Of a stretch of DNA of 34,410 nt, positions 1-7,435 are shown piece by piece; within the stretch, counting starts at the first letter, position 1; every line of letters starts with the position of its first letter. The stretch comes from Patescibacteria group bacterium. GTDB lineage: Bacteria > Patescibacteriota > Minisyncoccia > Phycocordibacterales > DATDWN01. The notes under the pieces were generated by a model, which had not been told where the DNA came from, did not search any database, and saw only the letters and a program-made list of their open reading frames with translations. The stretch lies in the NCBI GenBank assembly GCA_013816135.1, contig JACDEV010000009.1:1-34410 (forward strand), read 5' to 3'. The position numbers were made by a program, and so were the translations under genes.

Positions 1-182
1 GGGCATATGTCCTCGTGGGCCTGGCGAGCCAGATCCTCGCATTCCTGCAACAGGCGGGTCAGGCGAGATTCCTTCCGGTGAAACTTTCGGTGCCGTGCTG
101 CGGCTCCTCGTTTTCCTAGCTCACTGAGCTTCTTCTTATCGTTCTTGCGTCTTGCTTGAACGACCTGTTCTGACATACTCAT
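1..182 (-). CDS. hypothetical small basic protein, truncated by the window edge
   Basis: Open minus-strand frame from ATG at 182 to the window edge: MSMSEQVVQARRKNDKKKLSELGKRGAAARHRKFHRKESRLTRLLQECEDLARQAHEDIC...; SD-like AGAGGT upstream; consensus promoter TTGACA-N17-TATAAT on the same strand. Confidence 0.6.
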   Translation of the reverse strand, partial: MSMSEQVVQARRKNDKKKLSELGKRGAAARHRKFHRKESRLTRLLQECEDLARQAHEDIC

Positions 183-200
183 GGGTAACCTCTACTTATT

Positions 201-229
201 ATTATAATATCACTATATACTATTGTCAA
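201..229 (-). promoter_or_regulatory. sigma70-type promoter TTGACA-N17-TATAAT for the left-edge minus-strand gene
   Basis: Minus strand reads TTGACAATAGTATATAGTGATATTATAAT; both hexamers match consensus with a 17-nt spacer. Confidence 0.75.
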
Positions 230-243
230 GTATATTGTGCACA

Positions 244-699
244 CTAAGCTAACAATTCCTCTACAACAGATTTTACAGTATCACCATCTGCTTTACCTTT
301 GAGGTCTTTCATTAATGCACCCATGAACATACCCATTTTTGATTTGTCTATTACTCCCATTTCTGTCATTTTTGCTTTAGCAATTGTCATAACTTCCTCT
401 CGAGGCATGCTTGCTGGTAGGTAGGCTTCTAGTAACGCAAGTTCTTCTTTTTCTGGCGCCGCTAAGTCTTCACGTCCACCTTTTGTAAATTGATCAATCG
501 AATCCTTCCTCTGCTTAACAGCTCGTCTAATCACGTTCAAAACTTCCTCGTCAGAAAGTTCGTCTTGAGGTGTCCTTTTTAAGTTTAGTAATTCGTTTGT
601 AAAGCTAGAAACTAAGCCTCGAACAACTCCGAGTCTTACTGCATCCTTAGCTTTCATAGCTTCTTTTACTTGGTCTTTAATGTTTTGTTGTAGTGTCAT
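244..699 (-). CDS. yqeY: GatB/YqeY domain-containing protein
   Basis: 151-aa ORF; MTLQQNIKDQVKEAMKAKDAVRLGVVRGLVSS...EAYLPASMPREEV is typical of the YqeY family. Confidence 0.92.
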   Translation of the reverse strand: MTLQQNIKDQVKEAMKAKDAVRLGVVRGLVSSFTNELLNLKRTPQDELSDEEVLNVIRRAVKQRKDSIDQFTKGGREDLAAPEKEELALLEAYLPASMPREEVMTIAKAKMTEMGVIDKSKMGMFMGALMKDLKGKADGDTVKSVVEELLA

Positions 700-720
700 A
701 TTTTGTTATTGTTCGGCTTT

Positions 721-830
721 AAGATTTAGCGTATTTCGTTGTTGGAAAGCAAAAAATAATCCTCACCTTACCACTAAGTAAGGCTCGACTTCTTTTTCAC
801 TTTCCGCCTAGAACTACATCTGAATCTTGA
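721..830. repeat. intergenic structured repeat element, copy A
   Basis: Nested inverted repeats: AAGATTTAG/CTGAATCTT, GGAAAG..AAAAA/TTTTT..CTTTCC, CCTTAC/GTAAGG. Shares CGTTGTTG, CTCACCTTA, TAAGGCTC and CGCCTAG in the same order with 33648-33750. Confidence 0.65.
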
Positions 831-885
831 AGCCTTTAATCTATATAGGTTACCATAAGCAATCTTTTTTTGGTAGAATTAAGAG

Positions 886-1929
886 ATGGATATATCGACT
901 ATTATTTTTTTGCTAATGGCTTTGGGATTGGGGGCATTAGTTATGTACGCTTTTAGACCAAAACAGACAGCTAATGAAACAGGTTTAAATCTGATACTCC
1001 AACAAATAAATGAATTGAATCGCGTAGTTGATTCCAAGATAGGGGAAAGCACTCGTCAGATGAATGATTCAGTTAGAATGCAACTAGGAGAGTCAGCAAG
1101 CCTTATCCGTGAAGTTACTATAGGCCTTACAAAGCTCGATGAGACAAATAGACAAGTAGTTTCTTTTGCTGACCAGCTCCAAAGCTTGCAGGATATCTTG
1201 AAGAACCCAAAACAGAGAGGAATATTGGGTGAGTATTACTTAGAAACTTTATTAAAAAATGTTCTAGCTCCTAGCCAATACCAGATGCAGTATTCCTTTG
1301 GAAATGGAGAAATCGTGGATGCTGTGGTGTTCGTAAAAGATAAAATAATTCCAGTTGATTCAAAGTTTTCACTCGAGAACTATAACCGCTTATCAGAAAC
1401 CAATGACAAGACAGAAAAAGATAGACTGGAAAAACTTTTTGTTAATGACTTAAAATTACGAATTACCGAAACTGCAAAATATATCCGACCAGAAGAAGGT
1501 ACAATGGATTTTGCTTTTATGTTCATTCCTCACGAAGCTATCTACTATGATCTATTAATTAATAAGATTGGGGCCATGAGCGAAGATACTGAAAATTTAA
1601 TCCAACGGGCTGCTGGTAAATACAAGGTAATTATTGTTTCCCCAACTTCATTTTTGGCTTATCTTCAGACAGTTTTACAAGGACTTAAAGCAATGCAGAT
1701 TGAGGAAACTACAAAGGACATTATAAAAAGAGTAGGGGAAATTGGTACTCATTTGAAAAAATATGAGGACTATCATAAACGTTTAGGAAATTCACTAGAA
1801 ACTGTAGTAAATCATTACAATAGTTCGAGCAAGGAGTTTAAAAAAATAGACAAGGACGTAGTGCGTATTACTGGTACATCTTTGGAAATAGACACGTTAC
1901 TTATCGATAAACCAGAGTCAGAAGAATAG
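886..1929 (+). CDS. rmuC: DNA recombination protein RmuC family
   Basis: 347 aa; N-terminal TM helix, coiled coil, then RmuC-like core (LKNPKQRGILGEYYLETLLKNVLAPSQYQMQY, VDSKFSLENYNRL, FIPHEAIYYDLL). Confidence 0.93.
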   Translation: MDISTIIFLLMALGLGALVMYAFRPKQTANETGLNLILQQINELNRVVDSKIGESTRQMNDSVRMQLGESASLIREVTIGLTKLDETNRQVVSFADQLQSLQDILKNPKQRGILGEYYLETLLKNVLAPSQYQMQYSFGNGEIVDAVVFVKDKIIPVDSKFSLENYNRLSETNDKTEKDRLEKLFVNDLKLRITETAKYIRPEEGTMDFAFMFIPHEAIYYDLLINKIGAMSEDTENLIQRAAGKYKVIIVSPTSFLAYLQTVLQGLKAMQIEETTKDIIKRVGEIGTHLKKYEDYHKRLGNSLETVVNHYNSSSKEFKKIDKDVVRITGTSLEIDTLLIDKPESEE

Positions 1930-1962
1930 CGAAAAAACTCATATTTTAAAGTATATATTGCA

Positions 1963-1991
1963 TTGACACATCACATATATAGTGATATTAT
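1963..1991 (+). promoter_or_regulatory. sigma70-type promoter TTGACA-N17-TATTAT with a dyad in the spacer
   Basis: TTGACA 1963-1968, TATTAT 1986-1991; spacer dyad ATCAC-atatata-GTGAT at 1970-1986. Confidence 0.75.
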
Positions 1992-2032
1992 TTTCGCGGA
2001 ACAGTTCTCAACAATTTTTTTGGAGTGTGTAC

Positions 2033-2782
2033 ATGTCTAACGATACGATTGCTAAAAATGAAATTGCAAGTCAGCGAAATGCTCTCGTTCCGACAAATCC
2101 GTCGGTAATGAAACTTGCGAAGCGTCTTCGATGGAGTCCTGAACGTGCGATTATCAGGATTCAGCGAGCATTACCTGCTCTATTCGAACAGCAGATCTAT
2201 CTCGAGCTCGCTTCCGACTTCGGCATCTTGCCGGAATCTATGGCAAAGCTTCTCCGTTTTTACATGGGAGAAGAAGAACTCGATTTGGAAGATTTGGAGT
2301 TCAGACAGGCAGGTAATAACCTGGTCACATCTAAGTTCGTGGACTTCGCGGAGTTTCTTCGAGAATGTCTCAATTTGCTCAAGATTGTAGCTAAAGAATT
2401 CACTTCGTTTTCTTTGACTGTTAACCACGCTGCAATGATTGTGTACCACTACGGGACTGATCAACCCGAACTGTTGATCGAGATGGTAGACGGTAACCTT
2501 GAGGAACTGTGTGAAGTGCTCGGCGTAAACAATGAGCACCCTTACAGTCAGCGGATGCGACTGTGCATCTGGCTTATGGTTACTAAAGTCATCCCTGAAA
2601 ACCGTTCGGAGGGTCGGCCGGACTTCCTCGACATCAGCGACATTTTGTCAATCTCTTCGGCTCGTCGACGCGCTCTGCGTCGTGAGCTTTTGGAAGATTT
2701 ACCAGACTACTTGTCAGCTGACAGCGACGAACTCCGACACCATCCATCGCTCGAGACGTTGAAAAAGGAGGGAATAATCTGA
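2033..2782 (+). CDS. hypothetical protein, first gene of a two-gene operon with the J-domain-like protein
   Basis: ATG at 2033 preceded by TTTGGAG; the longer ORF from GTG 1982 would begin inside the promoter. TGA stop overlaps the next ATG at 2782. GC-richer than neighbouring genes. Confidence 0.8.
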   Translation: MSNDTIAKNEIASQRNALVPTNPSVMKLAKRLRWSPERAIIRIQRALPALFEQQIYLELASDFGILPESMAKLLRFYMGEEELDLEDLEFRQAGNNLVTSKFVDFAEFLRECLNLLKIVAKEFTSFSLTVNHAAMIVYHYGTDQPELLIEMVDGNLEELCEVLGVNNEHPYSQRMRLCIWLMVTKVIPENRSEGRPDFLDISDILSISSARRRALRRELLEDLPDYLSADSDELRHHPSLETLKKEGII

Positions 2783-3948
2783 TGGACGCGTTTACCAAGA
2801 GCCTCAAGATGGCTTTGGGTCAAGGATCGACAAGTTGGGACATAAACCCGCTTATTGTCATCGGCCTTACTGAAGCCATGCTCGATCTTCGTCTTTCGGA
2901 GGACCAGATGTATGCGGCTGTTCACAGTTATGTGCGCCAGCTGGCAAGTCAGGTTCATCCCGATCGTACTCAATCGACAAACGTATCCGAAGAACGTCGA
3001 CGGCAAATCTTCGATGCATTCGAAATCCTCGATGATCGCGGCAAGTTCTTGCTGGCACTCGCTGAATTCCGGTCACTCAAATCGAGTGACCGGAATGAGG
3101 TGAATATCCTGCGAGGAGCCTTGCATACTGCGAGGGAACGTCTCAATGCTTATCAAGGCAAAGAAGTCTACCTTTCGCAGGGTGCGAGTAAACTTACTCG
3201 TCAGCGAGAGGAGTTCGAAAAAGAGGAGAAGAAACGTAGGCAAGTTGAACCAAACCTCCGAGCTGAGGTTTCTCGCCTTACGCGGCGAGTTAAGCGTTCT
3301 GAGAAAGCTGCTGCTGATAGGGAAAAGAAGTACAACAAAAGTGTTTTTTATGTAACTTCATTAGGTTCCAGTAAACCTGTACAACCTATAAATGGTGCGG
3401 TACATGTATTTGATGCTCAATGGGTAGCTATCACCTCACTTGTTTCGGCTAGAATCATGAAGAATGATTCAAGCTTGCTATCAGGTCAGTTGGAATTAGA
3501 TGTTCTTGATGAATCCAGTCGGTTTGAGCTAAGGATAAGAAAAGTTCTGAAGTCTATCGGGGCTTCGGAAGCTATCGCTCCAAGTATTCTCAAACGCTGG
3601 GCAGACTGTGCGGCAAAAGTTGGAACTGCCGAATTTAGGGAGTTTCGAACAAACTACTGTCTTCGGCTCAGTATGTTCGAAATATCTGCAGGAAGGCCTA
3701 AATTCATATATGGCTGGGACAAAGCAATTACAGGGCGAATCCTTGGGTCACTTCCACCCGATGGTGTAGAGATCGTTCGGCGTCAGCTAACGAATGTGGT
3801 TGAAAGAGAGACCACGTTGGAGACGATGTCGCCCTACCTGGTTCCCGGTGGACTTCTGGTTTTTCAAAGCAAGAGAAACTATACAGGCGAGGAAGGTCGA
3901 GACACTGTAGTGTTTGACTCAAAACAGATTATCCTAGGAGTTGGATAA
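2782..3948 (+). CDS. J-domain-like (DnaJ-like) coiled-coil protein with unknown C-terminal domain
   Basis: N-terminal ...AAVHSYVRQLASQVHPDRTQSTNVSEERRRQIFDAFEILDDRGKF carries an HPD tripeptide and J-domain-like helix pattern, followed by a charged coiled coil; SD GGAGGG upstream. Confidence 0.72.
   Translation: MDAFTKSLKMALGQGSTSWDINPLIVIGLTEAMLDLRLSEDQMYAAVHSYVRQLASQVHPDRTQSTNVSEERRRQIFDAFEILDDRGKFLLALAEFRSLKSSDRNEVNILRGALHTARERLNAYQGKEVYLSQGASKLTRQREEFEKEEKKRRQVEPNLRAEVSRLTRRVKRSEKAAADREKKYNKSVFYVTSLGSSKPVQPINGAVHVFDAQWVAITSLVSARIMKNDSSLLSGQLELDVLDESSRFELRIRKVLKSIGASEAIAPSILKRWADCAAKVGTAEFREFRTNYCLRLSMFEISAGRPKFIYGWDKAITGRILGSLPPDGVEIVRRQLTNVVERETTLETMSPYLVPGGLLVFQSKRNYTGEEGRDTVVFDSKQIILGVG
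3066..3096. repeat. in-frame perfect inverted repeat inside the J-domain-like gene
   Basis: ATTCCGGTCACTC-aaatc-GAGTGACCGGAAT: 13-bp perfect arms, 5-nt loop. Confidence 0.85.
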
Positions 3949-3994
3949 AATTCAAATAAATAGTTCGACACTTATGAGGTAGTGTAAAAACCTT

Positions 3995-4023
3995 AAGGCC
4001 CGTGCAGAAATGCCGGGTCTTTT
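3995..4023 (+). terminator. intrinsic terminator of the J-domain-like operon
   Basis: AAGGCCCG-tgcagaaatgc-CGGGTCTTTT. Confidence 0.65.
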
Positions 4024-4050
4024 CATATATTTATAATCCTAAAAATTTAA

Positions 4051-4079
4051 TAGACAAACTTTATATCACAGAGTAGTAT
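4051..4079 (+). promoter_or_regulatory. promoter of the candidate ncRNA
   Basis: TAGACA 4051-4056, 17-nt spacer, TAGTAT 4074-4079; predicted start falls at about 4086-4087, the first base of the terminal helix. Confidence 0.65.
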
Positions 4080-4086
4080 TAATTTT

Positions 4087-4306
4087 GGAAAAGGAAGGGA
4101 GATAGCTCTGCTAAAACCAGACCACAACGCTCGGGGATTTCCGGTTTCTTATCCGGATTGAAAGAGTGAAAAACTATGGTTTAGCCAGTCGATTGGGACA
4201 CTGCGATAGTCCGACATAGTCTACCTTTACCGAGGGGCCTTAGGGCTTAAAAGACTTCTATGGGCCTGGTAATCCATAGCGTAGGGGTGTTCTAGACCCT
4301 TTTCCA
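4087..4306 (+). ncRNA. candidate structured non-coding RNA, family not recognised
   Basis: Terminal helix GGAAAAGG (4087-4094)/CCTTTTCC (4298-4305). Internal helices GCTAAAaCC/GGTTTAGC, CGCTC/GAGTG, CTATGG/CCATAG, GGGT-GTTCTAG-ACCC. Dedicated promoter and terminator; no convincing ORF. Confidence 0.65.
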
Positions 4307-4308
4307 CT

Positions 4309-4338
4309 GGCGGTCAATTGTAAGATTGACCGCCTTTT
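4309..4338 (+). terminator. intrinsic terminator of the candidate ncRNA
   Basis: GGCGGTCAAT-tgtaag-ATTGACCGCC-TTTT, perfect 10-bp stem plus U tract. Confidence 0.85.
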
Positions 4339-4347
4339 CTTATTTAC

Positions 4348-4376
4348 TTGCAATTTTGAGCCATTTTTTGTAGTAT
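4348..4376 (+). promoter_or_regulatory. rplU promoter, near-leaderless
   Basis: TTGCAA-N17-TAGTAT; -10 ends 9 nt before the ATG at 4386. Confidence 0.6.
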
Positions 4377-4385
4377 GTGAGGACT

Positions 4386-4700
4386 ATGTTTGCAGTTATA
4401 AAAACAGGCGGAAAGCAATATAAGGTCTCAGCTGGAGATACACTAAAAATTGAGAAAATCACTGGTGATTTCAAGGTAGGAGATAAAATCGTTTTTAACG
4501 AAGTGATGCTTGTTGCAGGGGATAAAGAAACAACTATTGGTACTCCTCTTGTAGCCAAGGCTTCAGTTGAAGGAACACTTGAAGAAGTTGGACGAAATAA
4601 AACAGTTGAAGTTATAAAATACAAGCAAAAGAGCAGATATTTCAAGAAGAATGGTCATAGGCAACCTTGGTTCAAAGTTAAGATCTCAGGTATCAAATAA
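4386..4700 (+). CDS. rplU: 50S ribosomal protein L21
   Basis: MFAVIKTGGKQYKVSAGDTLKIEKI...KYKQKSRYFKKNGHRQPWFKVKISGI; ATG 4386 preferred over the ORF-track start at 4377. Confidence 0.97.
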   Translation: MFAVIKTGGKQYKVSAGDTLKIEKITGDFKVGDKIVFNEVMLVAGDKETTIGTPLVAKASVEGTLEEVGRNKTVEVIKYKQKSRYFKKNGHRQPWFKVKISGIK

Positions 4701-4705
4701 GTTAA

Positions 4706-4731
4706 AAGGCGCTCCCCTCGGAGTGCCTTTT
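4706..4731. terminator. bidirectional intrinsic terminator between rplU and a convergent small gene
   Basis: AAGGCGCTCC-cctc-GGAGTGCCTTTT. Confidence 0.7.
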
Positions 4732-4740
4732 GTTTTGTTT

Positions 4741-4953
4741 CTATAAATGAGTATGGCGAATTTTGGCAAAATTCTGAAGTAGCCAGTCTACTTGACTATC
4801 GCTAAATCCAGCCTCCTTCGCCCTTTCTTTGAACTTTATTTCTGCTTCCTTCTTTGCTTTCTCTTCGTCTCTTTTTCTTTCCCGATTCATCTGACCTTCA
4901 ATCCTATTTAAAGTTCGACGACTGACTGGACGTACAATCCCAACTCTTCTCAT
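4741..4953 (-). CDS. hypothetical small basic/charged protein (70 aa)
   Basis: ATG preceded by AAGGAGG SD; TTGAAA-N17-TACTTT upstream; terminator downstream. Confidence 0.7.
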   Translation of the reverse strand: MRRVGIVRPVSRRTLNRIEGQMNRERKRDEEKAKKEAEIKFKERAKEAGFSDSQVDWLLQNFAKIRHTHL

Positions 4954-5005
4954 TTAGCCTCCTTAGCCAAAGTATCACATGGATTGTTATTTTTCAACAT
5001 ATTAG

Positions 5006-5033
5006 AATTGGCGTCCCTTTCGGAACGCCAATT
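5006..5033. terminator. hairpin terminator downstream of the 59-aa minus-strand gene
   Basis: AATTGGCGT-ccctttcgga-ACGCCAATT. Confidence 0.55.
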
Positions 5034-5040
5034 ATCAGGT

Positions 5041-5220
5041 CTATTGGACTCTTGCTTCTGCTTCCTTTTGTGTGCCAAGAAAGTTTAGCCACATTCTTTC
5101 AGCAACAGCCGGAGTTGTGCCATTTTGAAGCGTTGCTTCGATGAATGTTTCTTTTTGTCGCCGAAGCTGTCCTTCACGGATGATTTCTTCTTGACGTTTG
5201 TCTTCTGAGATAAATGTCAT
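5041..5220 (-). CDS. hypothetical small protein (59 aa)
   Basis: MTFISEDKRQEEIIREGQLRRQKETFIEATLQNGTTPAVAERMWLNFLGTQKEAEARVQ*, not in the supplied ORF track; strong SD CGGAGGGATC-ATG. Confidence 0.65.
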   Translation of the reverse strand: MTFISEDKRQEEIIREGQLRRQKETFIEATLQNGTTPAVAERMWLNFLGTQKEAEARVQ

Positions 5221-5273
5221 GATCCCTCCGAGAAGAATATTACATATTTTGTCAAAAAATACAATATTTAGGT

Positions 5274-5882
5274 TTATTGCCTATTTTTCAGCGCGTTTTT
5301 TATTGTTTCAGAATCAGAATATTCTAATTCAGTGCCAGTAGATAAACCTCGGGCTAATGTGGAGATTTTGATGCTATACTTATCAGTAATTGGTTTCAAA
5401 ATTTGAGTTAAATACGCCTGTGTGTTCTCACCTTCAGGATTGTAATTTAGTGCCATAATGATTTCTTTTAAACCCTCAACAACTTTCTTTTCAATCGTAC
5501 TTATTAACTGATTCTGTCTTATCCGTCGTTCAGGATTTTTTTCAAGAATAGGGACATTACCTCCTAAGATAAAATAGTATCCATTGTATGAATGTGTTCT
5601 TTCGATATTCTCAAAATCCACATCATGAGAGACTAACATCAAAGAATTTTTATCTCTTTGTTCATCCCTACATATGGAACAAGTAATATTATTATTCGGA
5701 AAAAAACGAAAACATGAATCACATGAATGCATTGTCGATCTTACCTCTTTTATAAGTTTCGATAGATCACTCGCATATGCTGGGTTTCTGTTCAATAAAA
5801 AATAGACGAAGCGTTTTGCTTGTCTTGGTCCTATGCCAGGAAACTCCCTAAATAGTTCTATAAGTCTGTCTGTATTGTCCAT
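5274..5882 (-). CDS. recR: recombination mediator RecR
   Basis: FPGIGPRQAKRFVYFLL, CxxC zinc-finger region, Toprim-like segment (VSHDVDFENIERTHSYNGYYFILGG), GTELEYSDSETI. Confidence 0.95.
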   Translation of the reverse strand: MDNTDRLIELFREFPGIGPRQAKRFVYFLLNRNPAYASDLSKLIKEVRSTMHSCDSCFRFFPNNNITCSICRDEQRDKNSLMLVSHDVDFENIERTHSYNGYYFILGGNVPILEKNPERRIRQNQLISTIEKKVVEGLKEIIMALNYNPEGENTQAYLTQILKPITDKYSIKISTLARGLSTGTELEYSDSETIKNALKNRQ

Positions 5883-5965
5883 TATGTTAATTATACCAAA
5901 CTTCCAAGAGATGTTCAGTTAAAATCTCGTTGAATAAAACTTATAAAGAGAAAGAGATTTAAATC

Positions 5966-7372
5966 TCAAAACTCTGAAAACTCTTTATCTGCTCCCGCAT
6001 ACTTTGATTTATCAATTGACTCAAATGTAGCTTTCTTTTCATTGAAGAATAAGTCTACTTTTCCTGTTGCACCGTTTCTATGCTTTTCTATAAGGATTTC
6101 TGCAATGTTAGTTCTCTCAGATTCATCTTTATATTTGTCTTCACGGTGAATAAACATAACTACATCTGCGTCTTGTTCGATAGATCCTGAGTCTCTAAGG
6201 TCAGATAGTCGTGGGCGTCCTCCTCTCTGTTCTATGGCTCGAGAAAGCTGTGAGAGAGCCAAAACTGGGACTTCTAGTTCTCTAGCTAAGTTCTTGAGCG
6301 ATCTTGATATTTCAGTAACCTGTTGGACCACGTTGTCATTTTTGGTTTGAGTAGGAACCATTAGCTGTAAGTAATCTACTACAATAAGTCCAAGACCTTT
6401 TTCGCTCTTCAATCTTCTCGCAATAGATCGCATCTTTAAGATATTATTTCCTGGTTGATCATCTATGTAGATCGGAGCCTTATTTAGTTTGTCCAATGAT
6501 TCACGGATAGCTTCGAAGTCGTCCTGGCGCGAAAGTTTTCCTGTTCTTAGTTTCCATGCATCGACATTGGATTGGGCTGCTAACATACGATCCACAAGCT
6601 GTTGAGAGCTCATTTCTAGAGAAAATATTCCCACTGAAGTATTGTGTGTTACCGCAGCATGACGAGCCATATCAAGAGCCAGAGCTGTTTTTCCCATAGA
6701 TGGTCTTGCAGCGAGGATAATCAAGTCTGATTTTTGGAAACCTGAAAGTTTACTATCGATGTCAGCAAAGCCTGTTTGTATTCCTCTGATTCCTACACCA
6801 TCACTATGTAGCCTTTCCAATCTTTCCCATGCCTCAGCTAGCTCATCCTTAATTGGTATAAATTTGTGGGCTGTGTTGAAGTTGGTAACATCAAAGAGTT
6901 TTTTTTCCGCGCTGTCTAACATCTCCTCAAGTTCTTTGTTTTCATCATAGCCAATCTGGGAAATATGATCAGAAGCTTCAATAAGTCTTCTCATCATATG
7001 TTTCTTTTGTACAATCTCGCCGTAATACTTGATGTTTGCAGAAGACGGAACTACATTTACAACTTCAGTTAGATAAGTATTTCCACCGATTTGATCTAAC
7101 CAACCTTTTTCAGAAAGACGAGAAGAAACAGAAAGTAAATCAATAGGTGAGCGTTTTGTGAAAAGCTCCATCATTGAGTCAAAAATTACTCGGTGTTTTT
7201 CAGAATAAAAAGAATCTGCTGTTACGACTTCTGTAATGTCGTAAAGAGCATCTGGTCTTAACATTATCGAACCGAGGAGGGCCATTTCGGCGTCTAGACT
7301 TTGTGGTGGTATTCTCATGCGATTAGGCATGGTTTGAGGTATAAAAGTCTGAGGCATAAAACTATTGTACAT
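5966..7372 (-). CDS. dnaB: replicative DNA helicase DnaB
   Basis: Walker A ARPSMGKTALA, SLEMSSQQL, VDYLQLM, ALSQLSRAIEQRGGRPRLSDLRDSGSIEQDADVV. ATG 7372 or 7357 are more plausible starts than TTG 7393. Confidence 0.96.
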   Translation of the reverse strand: MYNSFMPQTFIPQTMPNRMRIPPQSLDAEMALLGSIMLRPDALYDITEVVTADSFYSEKHRVIFDSMMELFTKRSPIDLLSVSSRLSEKGWLDQIGGNTYLTEVVNVVPSSANIKYYGEIVQKKHMMRRLIEASDHISQIGYDENKELEEMLDSAEKKLFDVTNFNTAHKFIPIKDELAEAWERLERLHSDGVGIRGIQTGFADIDSKLSGFQKSDLIILAARPSMGKTALALDMARHAAVTHNTSVGIFSLEMSSQQLVDRMLAAQSNVDAWKLRTGKLSRQDDFEAIRESLDKLNKAPIYIDDQPGNNILKMRSIARRLKSEKGLGLIVVDYLQLMVPTQTKNDNVVQQVTEISRSLKNLARELEVPVLALSQLSRAIEQRGGRPRLSDLRDSGSIEQDADVVMFIHREDKYKDESERTNIAEILIEKHRNGATGKVDLFFNEKKATFESIDKSKYAGADKEFSEF

Positions 7373-7435
7373 TGTAAAGTTTTCGCCCGCCAATTACAGA
7401 AAGTTCATAAGTCTGTGGGAAAGTTGGGGAGAGGA

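Noticed and set aside
1982-2032. GTG start at 1982 for the first gene of the J-domain operon
   Set aside because: Lies within the promoter spacer upstream of the -10 box; ATG 2033 has an SD.
2180-2539. Antisense and alternate-frame ORFs in 2033-3948 (2115-2390, 2180-2539, 2532-2762, 2707-3006, 2855-3103, 2867-3076, 3146-3355, 3728-3922)
   Set aside because: Shadow ORFs of the GC-richer genes; no SD/promoter support and improbable composition.
4087-4306. tmRNA, RNase P, SRP RNA or intron-containing tRNA
   Set aside because: No GGATTCGAC/tag ORF/CCA end, no GAGGAAAGTCC or ACAGAA core, no CCGGAAGGAAGCAGC loop; the T-arm-like helix does not combine with a full 7-bp acceptor and D-arm.
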